Positions 55,977 to 64,000 of a DNA stretch of 64,000 nt are shown here, in pieces. How positions within the stretch are numbered: the stretch's first letter is position 1; each line of letters starts with the position of its first letter. The position numbers and the translations under genes were made by a program. Below the pieces are notes generated by a model, which was not told the origin of the DNA, searched no databases, and worked only from the letters and a program-made list of their open reading frames with translations. The stretch comes from Alligator mississippiensis. Lineage: Eukaryota; Chordata; Crocodylia; Alligatoridae. The stretch spans positions 21,829,001-21,893,000 of the forward strand of contig NC_081827.1 of NCBI RefSeq assembly GCF_030867095.1, written 5' to 3'.

Positions 55977-56333
55977 GGGGATCTGGTGGCCATCTATAAA
56001 TTGGCCAAGGGGGACCAGCAGGCAATGGGATAGTCCCTGTTCCCCCGAGCACTACCAGGAGTAACAAGGAATAATGGCCATAAGTTAACTGAGAGTAGAT
56101 TCAGGCTAGGTATCAGGAGGCACTGCTTCACAGTCAGAGCGGCTAGGATCTGGAACCAGTTTCCAAGGGAAGTGGTGCTTGCTCCTACCCTGGGGGTCTT
56201 CAAAAGGAGGCTAGAACATCACCTAGCTGGAGTCGTTTGACCCCAGTACTCTTTCCTGCCCATGGCAAGGGGTCGGACTTGGTGATCTGCTTAGGTCCCT
56301 TCCGATCCTACCAACTATGAAACTATGAAACTT
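55977..56333 (+). mobile_element. CR1 LINE 3' fragment
   Basis: Translation beginning GDLVAIYKLAKGDQQAMG, then RNNGHKLTESRFRLGIRRHC, FPREVVLAPTLGVFKRRLEH and HLAGVV is the end of CR1 ORF2, with a stop inside the first part. The 3' UTR (GGTCCCTTCCGATCCTACCA) leads to a tandem ACTATGAA tail. Same subfamily as the insertion at 35869-36570, opposite orientation. Confidence 0.95.
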
Positions 56334-56550
56334 TACATTTCTCCAAGCACCTGGAGTTCTGTTCCTGTATGTGTCCAGAGCTCTCCCAGTCTAAACAGCT
56401 TGACATCTATCTTTGGACTAAGCTCTTAGCACACCCAACACTCATGGACTGAGCCAGACCTGTTGCAAAATGCAGCATTGACCTCTTTCTTTTAAAACAT
56501 GGCTAAGTGGAGAAGTAGGTGGCAAACACCTTTTATATAATAGAGTAGAA

Positions 56551-56660
56551 CAGTGATTTTCAAACAGGGTGCCATGAGATACTTCTAAGGGTGCTATGGA
56601 GTGCCACACCTATACATGATTCACAAAATCAGTCCAGAAATGTACTCCCCAGCTAGCAGG
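56551..56660 (+). mobile_element. hAT-like left end
   Basis: CAGTGATTTTCAAACAGGGT then GCCATGAGATACTTCTAAGG and GGTGCTATGGAGTGCCAC is the well-known 'cagtggttttcaaccagggtgccgtgag...ggggtgccacg' hAT-type end. The right end and a repeat of the flanking GAGTAGAA were not found, so the length is unknown. Confidence 0.6.
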
Positions 56661-58326
56661 AGCCAGCCAGAGCCACATAAGGAAAAGAAAAGTTCCAGGG
56701 AAAAAACCTTTTTGAAGTGAACCTGCAGGCAGAAGAAGTAAAGAGAAAGGAGTGAATTAAAAAATGAAAGGACCAAAATCTTGCATGTTTCACTGAATTG
56801 GGATTGGGTGTGTGGGAAGAGGGGTTGGGATGAGAAGGGGCACTGCGTTGCAGCCAACACCCCTTTCTGACCAGTAGCGTTCAGAAGGCTTGAAAGTTTG
56901 TCCACAGAGCAAAGGAGCAGGAAGGGCTGGCAATGGTGCATCTTGGGATGTTGGAGAAATTAAAACAGAATGTTTTATCTTTCTGGAGCAGACTTATAAT
57001 ACCCTGCAACAACCACAGTAAAATAGATCACAAGTAACCTTCACCAAAAATGGCATAACTAAAACATTTATAGGTTCCTCAGCCCAGATTAACATCCTTA
57101 GAAGACTTTCAGTACAGATCCTTTAGATCTCTTCATAAAGTCTCTCTTGGCAACTGCTTCCTATTGTACAGATGTTTGAAGAATACTTTGGATTCCTTCT
57201 CTCCCTCTTTCTTTCTCATCATGGCTTATTAACATATAGTAATTCACAAACAACATCAATTTGGGGACATTTTTTACATCAGTATTAATTTATACTTAAG
57301 TCCCCTAGGATACTTTACACCGCTCAATGGGAAGAAGTTCATTCATTTGACCTTCCAGACATTTCTGGCAAGCTTTGAATTTTTTATGCATTTCTTCAAC
57401 CTGGGCAGGAGGATAGAGGTGTTCATGGGTTTTCCGAGCTCAGGTGTCAATTGCAAGTTAAAATCAAGACATGAAAATTACAATAAAAGGTAGTTCTCTG
57501 TTTAAGTGGTATTAATAATTCTACTATGACTTAACCCCTTCCTTCCCAATGAAGGAGGCAGCCCCCACAGCTTCTGGTGGCAGACAGCAGCTGCTGCCAC
57601 CACAGCAAAGCCCTCCCATATGCTTGTAATGGCAGTACACAGCTCCACTTCAGCAGCCGGGAAGGCACCAGTGGCTAACAGACCACAGCAGCCAACTGGA
57701 TCACAAGAGATAGTGGAAGGAAGAGGAGTGTCTTCATGTACTTAATTCATCAGAGATTAAATAACTCTGCCAACAAAGTTGGGGATTCAGCCAACTTAGA
57801 GGGGCTTCGAATTGCACATACACGTAGTTTTGCCGGGGACTCCTAGCATGTTTTGGCCAGACTATGTCTAAAGAAAAAACACATGTGAATGGGCTAAAAC
57901 TTGTAAGAAAAGACTTAACTATTTCAGGTCCCCTCTTAGTGATTTTCCATGGCAGTTGGGCAACTCACTTCCCTTTTCTATATTTGAAAATCTCCCATTT
58001 ACAGGATGCTGCAATATTTAGTTCTCTGTGAGAAATCTAGTGTCAGCAACAAAGCCAAAGTCTCTTGCACTTGAATCTATCAATAAGGAAAGCATAACAA
58101 ATCTGTGTCTGCCAGTGTTCTGGGGTTAGACAGGGAAGGAACATACTGGCCACATCTCCAGGAGATGGTGACTGCGCAGTCATTACTGTGCAGTCATTTA
58201 GTACTTGTATAAACACAGCACAGTTGTGATTGTTAAATTTACTCTGTAGGAATGAATTCAGGAAGAATCTAATGAGAGTTTCAGTGTTTTTCTATTCTCT
58301 TGGGAGAATTCTGGCTTTTCCTACAC
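56661..58326. other. unrecognised sequence
   Basis: 56880-56950 shares a GAAAGTTTGT...AGGAGCAGGAAGGG...ATCTTGGGATG pattern with 43180-43235 of the transposon cluster. 58180-58205 has repeated TGCGCAGTCATTACTGTGCA words. No gene recognised. Confidence 0.4.
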
Positions 58327-58500
58327 AGTGGCTGTGCCTACATGAGACACTGGCTGCGCAGTAGCCTGAGACTACTGCACATTAGCATTGCATAGCAGCA
58401 ACCGTGATGCGACGCTACTGCACAGTAGTGTCAGGCTACTGCTCAGTCAGCATTGTAAAAAGCTGTTTGTCAGTGCTACTACATAGTAACATGGATAGTG
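58327..58500. mobile_element. possible MITE end
   Basis: TGGCTGTGCCTACATGAGAC at 58329 is MITE-end-like. The following 120 bases contain several inverted words (GCGCAGTAGCCTGAGACTAC, TACTGCACAGTAGTGTCAGG). The right end is not defined. Confidence 0.4.
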
Positions 58501-58542
58501 AGACTAGTGAAAAAGGATTCTCAAAATACAGTTTTGAATAAC

Positions 58543-58910
58543 AATCACAGAAACATAGGCTGGAAGGGACCTGAAGAGATCATCTAGTACAACTCCCTGC
58601 CTTGATAAAGGGTCAAACATACCTACACCAGCCTCAACAAACATTTGTCTAATCTGCTCTTAAGATCCCCCAATGAAAGAGACTCTACAGGTTTTCTAGG
58701 TGCCCTGTTTCACTGCTTCTCTGTCTTTACACAGAGTGTTTTCTCCCAAATATTTAACCTAATCTGATTGCCTGAAAATTAGACCATGGTGGACATGAAG
58801 AACAGCTAGTCACTATCCTTTGTATAACAGTGTCTTACATATTGGCAGACTGTTTTTATGTCCCACCTTCATTTTCTCTTTTTCAGACTAAACAAACTAA
58901 ATCCTTCAAG
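58543..58910 (-). mobile_element. CR1 LINE 3' fragment
   Basis: The plus strand reads AGGCTGGAAGGGACCTGAAG, ATCATCTAGTACAACTCCCT, then AACATTTGTCTAATCTGCTC, GGTGCCCTGTTTCACTGCTT and CAGACTAAACAAACTAAATC, the order of the CR1/L3-type 3' UTR and ORF2 end on the complementary strand. The coding part is too decayed for a continuous frame. Confidence 0.85.
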
Positions 58911-59561
58911 AAGTTGGATCTGATAATGTTGCTGTTACTATAGTTACTGCTTTGGAAAAGTGACGAATTCTCTTATCAAATTCCATTGGCACGTTACTAA
59001 ATGTCAGTAATGTGTAGCTCTTAAACAGCCCTTCTCCTCACTAGATCTCAAGTTGTTTTTACGAAAGTGAATATGTTCACCGCCGTTTTAGCTTGTCCAG
59101 GGTCACCAGCAGTCAAGTGGCAAAACTAGTAAGTATTTCATCACCCCGCTCCTCTGAAACTGTCCTGAAATGACCTCAGCAGAGTAGCATTGGAAAGGCC
59201 AAAGCTGATGATGCTTTGGCCTCCACATAGATGACAAATCCTTAGAATCATCTCACCATTTCATGGCTCTCATAATGGCCCTAGTGGTTATAACTTATCT
59301 GATCAATCTAAATAGCTGGTTAGTCTTGGTATTTTCTGTTTGGGATGGGAATAGAAGAGAAACACATGGAAAACAAGCCAATGACATAGATTAAACATTG
59401 TCCCCTGGATATTGCAGCTGGGGAGACACCTGTTGGACTAGAGATCTGTTTCCATCCTTAAGTATTAAAGGAACTAAAAGGATTTCTGAAGCCTTGGATA
59501 GAAGCTACATAGCAGCAAGACAGACAGGCAGATAACTGATTGATCGATTAAGCTGTTTTTG
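58911..59561. other. unrecognised sequence
   Basis: No feature recognised. Confidence 0.4.
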
Positions 59562-59680
59562 CTTCTCCCTGAGACCTGAGGAAGGGTAATTTGTGCCCAA
59601 AAGCTTGTCTATGTTCTCTCTCAACTATATAGTTATTGCAATAAAGACTATCACAAAAGAATCTTTGTCTGTTTTTATTT
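59562..59680 (+). repeat. dispersed repeat, copy 3 of the 49522 family
   Basis: GACCTGAGGAAGGGTAATTT, GCCCAAAAGCTTGTCTATGT, CTATATAGTTATTGCAATAA then AAGACTATCACAAAAGAATC. Matches the single-armed form at 53762. Confidence 0.7.
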
Positions 59681-60455
59681 ATAATCTTTTATAGACAGCT
59701 ACATTCCTGGATTCTCCCCCAAATGTTACCTTAGTTTATGAAAAACCCTATGACAAATACATCAAGAAGGAAAGTGGTTTAAGAACCACAACACAAAGAG
59801 TCTTTGACCTTTTATGACATCAACGTATAAGAAGAAAGAGGGGGTTTGTTGTAAGTGCACCGTTGTCCTTACAGGTAATGCTAACTGCTTTTCTAGCTCT
59901 GATAATATTAAGATACTTAATAAGATCAATATTTTTTTTAATTCTGGAGACCTTGGCAGATTTATTCATGTAAATACCAAGGTTAAAAGTCTCAAGATCA
60001 CAAACCTCATTTGTACTCCTCCCTTCATTGGTACAGGATTGCACTCCAGAACCAGAGAAATCGATAGCAAACCGATTATTTAGAACATGAAAGAAATGTT
60101 GCTTGTTGTGTGAAGCAACAAGCAACACAGAAACCCACTTAACTCTAGCCTAAGCCAGGCAGCAGCAAAGACCTAATCGCCTTGTCTGCTGTGTTAATTG
60201 TTAGTAATCTATTGTTTATGAATCTTTGTCCTGCCAGATCAATTGTTTGCTTGTTTATAATAGCCTATTGCTACTACTAATCCTTTTCTTAAAACAAATG
60301 TGGGTGATTTAAAGTCAAAGAGGACTCAGCCTATTTGCCCTTATCAACATTTGAAAACTGTTTACAGTTACAAGACTTTGGAATGAGAGAGAGAAATTTG
60401 CCAAGGAGTAAAGCAAATCAAACTGTTCAAACTTTCCATGGACAAATTTGCTCAT
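59681..60455. other. unrecognised sequence
   Basis: No feature recognised; overlapping frames at 59814-60128 lack a domain. Confidence 0.4.
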
Positions 60456-60535
60456 AAACTCCGGTATTTGAGGACTGTTATCAAATCCCCCTTCAGTGTT
60501 CTCACCTCCAGACTGTTCTTTGTCTTGAAAGATGG
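60456..60535 (-). mobile_element. short CR1/L3-type LINE fragment
   Basis: GGTATTTGAGGACTGTTATC, AAATCCCCCTTCAGTGTTCT and CACCTCCAGACTGTTCTTTG match the complement of the 'FSLEKRRTEGDMITVFKYL' coding region and its flanks as commonly seen in CR1/L3 relics. Only about 80 bases. Confidence 0.6.
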
Positions 60536-61504
60536 CCAACAAAATGGTGGTAGCCTTAGTCTTCCAGGCCTTGAAGCGATGATTTATGGTCAACCTGTCT
60601 TCAAAGATGTACCTGGATACTAATTAAAGTTAAATCCAGAGCAATCTCTAGTCACATATTTTTTCTCCTCCCAAAATGCCATCTGCAAGGCAGACAGAAG
60701 GGGAAGAAAGGAGAGAGAAGTGTTGTAAGCAGTATCTGAGGTGACACAGAGGTTCATCCATGTATGCACTCCCGTAAACCTCAGATGAAAAAATCAAAAC
60801 AGAAGGACAAGTAATGCTCTACTTAGAAAGACCCTGAGACTCTCCCTTGGCCTACCTACCTGATGGAATATATTAGGCAAGGTCATACATGTGAAAATAA
60901 CAAGATTTTGGATAAAAAGTACTGCTAAGAATTATGTAGACAAGAGGAAACTATTTTCACTAAACCCAGATATGTCAATCAGCAAAGGAGAAACCCAAGT
61001 TCTGGGATCTAGAGAGAAGTGGCAGAAAGGATCCTTTTTTCACTTAACCATTTACATCAATTTTGTTTGACACCTAATGGATTTTTGCATTTAACAGCTA
61101 TCACAGAAGTCGCTTGCATTGTTCTTCAGAGAGGAAAGATATTTTCCTTCAGAGTTTGTATCACCATCTGTTGTAACTCTTCCTGTTTTCAGCTGGGTCT
61201 TACTGTGCTTTTAGTCAGTCAATGCAATGCAGTCTTCTGAATCTATACAATGGCAATTAAAATGTCAACAAACATTAGGGAAATAATAATGTAAAACCCC
61301 TAGGGAATATAAATTTATTGTACATGCCATTGAAAGACTAATCTTTACTAGGAATATACCTATACAAAATATTGTCTACTTGCTTTACAGAGTGGGGAGA
61401 TTTCTCAAAGGTATAAATGGCTGTTGGAGCTGATTCACGTTTGCAAAATCTTCTCCAGAGGCCAGATTAATCTAAAGAAGCCTGATCAAGCCCAGTGACT
61501 GACA
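60536..61504. other. unrecognised sequence
   Basis: No feature recognised. Confidence 0.4.
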
Positions 61505-61655
61505 CAATGCACATAGTGCCTTTCGCCCACAAGTTACTGAGCTTCATGCAGGAATTACTAGGTGAAATGTTATGGTCTGTGTGTAATACAGGAGATCAAG
61601 CTAGGTTAATATTATAGTCCATACTGGCCTCAAATTTATGAATGTCTATGAATCT
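61505..61655 (+). mobile_element. CR1/L3-type LINE 3' end
   Basis: GAGCTTCATGCAGGAATTAC, TGGTCTGTGTGTAATACAGG, AGATCAAGCTAGG and ATACTGGCCTCAAATTTATG, followed by a doubled TATGAATC/TCTATGAATC tail, is the last part of the 3' UTR of this LINE group on the plus strand. Confidence 0.8.
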
Positions 61656-62524
61656 TTTCTTTAGTGTCCCCTGAAAGTATGTCTCAGTGGAACTAATACA
61701 AATATGTGACCTAACAAAAACTCATAAAATAATAAAACTGTGATTTTTTTTCCCCCTGAAAACTGCAACTTCAAACTTTCCCCAGAAGTAAGTGAAGAAG
61801 TTTTAGCCACTCAATATCATAGTTCTGGAAGGACTAAAAGTAAATGCTATTCTTCCAGCCTTTCATCAATGAAATATGAGATGTTTCAGCATTTCCTTGG
61901 ATGTTCACTATAGCATGGAAAACAGCAACAGTAACATCAGTTGGTACTTTGGATAAAATGAAGTCAAAATGGACCCACCCAGGAATCTATTAAACAATGA
62001 AATACACTAGTCCAGTTTTAAATATGAAAGAGTTGAAGCAGTGCTCAAATATCTGAGGAAAGGGCTCAGTTTATCCATACTTCTGGCTTAATAGAATAGT
62101 GAGAGACCACACAAATGTGAATACTTAATAAATCTAAAAGTCATAATCTAAGCAGCAGAAAAGTATACTTTCTATGGCAATCATGGGTGCACACACATTA
62201 CACAGTAGGTACCATGACTCCACCAAATATAATTTAGTGTAATTAGAAATTAGAAAAGCAACCTATATGAATATCCATGGCTGAATCTGAATAAGACATG
62301 CCAAACCAGCTGGGCTTGACATGAAAGAAGAGTATATTAATGGTAAATAATTGTACACAATATGTACTGATAAAAAATAAAATGACAAGTGGGCTATGTA
62401 TCCAGATAAAAAGCATAAGAGTTAAGGCTTAAAATAACATCCTATGCAATGCAGCTGGTTACTGGAGCAGAACTAAGCTGGTGATTGCCCATGGTTGCAG
62501 ACTAAAATGTCTTGCAAAATATGA
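61656..62524. other. unrecognised AT-rich sequence
   Basis: No feature recognised. Confidence 0.4.
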
Positions 62525-62850
62525 GCTGAGGTAATTCAGGATGGTGCTTTTAAAACAAATGCCTCCAAATAGCCTAGTGAAATCCCAGGATGTAGACCAT
62601 CAAATGAAGTACAGAGATCCATTGACATAACTATGATGATTGAACTTGAATTTAGCAGCAATAGATCATTGGTGACCTTGAAGGAGACAGTCTCACTAGT
62701 GTGATATGCTTTAAAGCCACACTGAAATCTCTCATAAAAATCATTACCAGACATATGAGCCTGTAGCTCATTTGTTTTTGAAGGGCAATCACTTCAAAAA
62801 CATCAGGCAGAGCAAAAGGAAGGAGGGATAGAAATGGGTCCATATTCTCT
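62525..62850 (-). pseudogene. L2-clade LINE reverse transcriptase relic
   Basis: The minus frame from 62754 reads NDFYERFQCGFKAYHTSETV, SFKVTNDLLL and IIIVMSMDLCTSFDGLHPGI. This mirrors the reverse transcriptase segment 'FExFQSGFRxxHSTETALxKVTNDLLLxxDSGxxSILVLLDLSAAFDTVDHxILL' of L2-type LINEs, where the Asp of LDLSAAFD is catalytic and is kept here as MDLCTSFD. Just upstream, another frame (from 62843) reads FLSLLPFALPDVFEVIALQK, corresponding to 'RPISLLPFLSKVFERVVxxQ', so at least one frameshift separates the two parts. Downstream similarity fades. A very old fragment. Confidence 0.75.
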
Positions 62851-64000
62851 TAGGAAAGTGAGAGCCAGGATAAGAGCAACTGATACTTTCAAAACATAGT
62901 GGAATGTCCTAGCAGTAAGGATGGCATTAGTTAAAATGGAACCATAAGCAAAGGTAATTCTTCCATAGCCATCTGCAAAATCCAGTTAAAAACTCAGGTG
63001 ATCAGTTCTAGTCACAATCAGAATGGATAAACTTACGTGAAATAATAATTGGAAAGTGTTTATTTGATAAATTAATAGTTATAACAGGATTATTACAATT
63101 AACTGAAAAATCATCATCGTCACCATGTCAATTCTTCAAGCTTTTCTTCAAAAGTAACTCAGCTGAAACTAGGAGAACTAATGGAAGAATAAGGAGATGT
63201 TCAGCATGAGTCAGTGTGGTGGGATCAGGTCCTAAACAATTTGCTAGGTGGTACTGTAAGAGAATATGATCATAATCACTGCACTGGGTGTGAATTCCTC
63301 ACATTTGGCAGCTAAAAGATTGCTCCCAAAAAGAGGGGACCTGTCCTGGGTGCCATCACTGGTGTAAAGTAATGTTAAATCTGTTCTTGTTAGAAACGAA
63401 AAGATTAAGCCATAGTGGGGAAAGCGAGGGAAGTGTGGTAACTAAATTATAAGTTAACATGTCCTTCTTGGCTTTGCAGCACCATAGATACAGAAATATT
63501 AGGTATTGTAGCAACCCACTCATTCCTATTGGTCATCATGAGGAAGGTCAAAGAGGATCAAGAACATATTGATTTAATCATGTATTTATAATTAAAAATG
63601 AGAAATAGGCAATTATTTAAAGACTTGTATCAGTTCTCTTATGCTCCCCATGGATAAAATGTACCCCTGTTCAGAGCCAAAAAAAAAGGGGTGTGTATCA
63701 TTTAACTCCCAAGAAAGAGAGATCCAAACTGAGGATAGCAGGAAAAGCAAGGAACAATGAATACACCAAACCTAATAAACCACGATGTCTCGTCACAAAT
63801 GACTTTAGCAGATTCATCTCTGCTTGATCAGTTTCTTACTCAGATTACAAAGACTAAATATCTTTGATGGTCTGTAGTTTGGCTGAATTTCAGAGGTACA
63901 GTTTTCCAAAAACTCCTCTTCCCCCACTCAGCTTTTTCCTGGACTTACGCTCAAGTGCATGCATATGCAGACATGTGGCCCAGCCAGTGTGTAGCCTACT
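62851..64000. other. unrecognised sequence to window end
   Basis: No gene or repeat family recognised, apart from an A-run at 63680-63688. Confidence 0.4.

Overview
The window looks like non-coding, repeat-dense DNA from a crocodilian, most likely an Alligator-like genome. The reasons are: CR1 LINE 3' ends with octamer tails of the ACTATGAA/CTATGAAT type and the 'gggtcggaagggacc' 3' UTR; a PIF/Harbinger transposase relic; many hAT and Harbinger-like non-autonomous elements with long internal palindromes; and a few very old amniote repeats (MIR, L2). The species call is inference from repeat style. No host gene, exon set, rRNA, functional tRNA gene or CRISPR array could be supported on either strand. 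All protein similarity seen by eye belongs to transposable elements.

Layout. 1-4 kb: a repeat family with two inverted copies (556-1090 and 3196-3740), a third partial copy, an LTR-like fossil and a TG microsatellite between them. 4-11 kb: mostly unrecognised AT-rich sequence with a palindromic MITE (6941-7269), a hAT fragment, an old CR1, MIR SINE sequence and a TA-flanked TIR element (10672-11057). 11.5-12 kb: a palindromic repeat split by a second copy of the same MITE. 14.7-18.4 kb: a hAT element with an exact 8-bp target duplication (14743-15662), a second hAT end, and a CR1 reverse transcriptase fragment lying inside a TIR element. 20-22.5 kb: a CR1 tail and a degenerate Harbinger transposase on the minus strand. 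24-30 kb: possible LTR fossils and an inverted pair of an unnamed repeat. 32.7-37 kb: TIR elements, a hAT element inside a 1-kb direct repeat that carries a 25-bp microinversion, and a MITE split by a CR1 with a 5-bp target duplication. 40-47.4 kb: a tRNA-like SINE and a 5-kb pile-up of related TIR elements that has itself taken a hAT insertion. 48-56 kb: hAT ends and strongly palindromic MITEs, including 51065-51986, 52013-52763 and the hairpin at 55313-55429. 56-64 kb: four CR1 fragments in both orientations and an L2-clade LINE reverse transcriptase relic (62525-62850).

How the parts relate. CR1 and L2 are the copy-and-paste LINEs. The Harbinger transposase relic is a member of the kind of family that could have moved short TIR elements with TTA/TWA-like flanks, though no direct link can be shown here. 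hAT-type elements, seen as at least six different ends, form the second DNA transposon layer. Nested insertions give a relative order of events at several places. No operon-like or co-working gene system is present, and I did not find a convincing undescribed biological system; the points of interest are structural.
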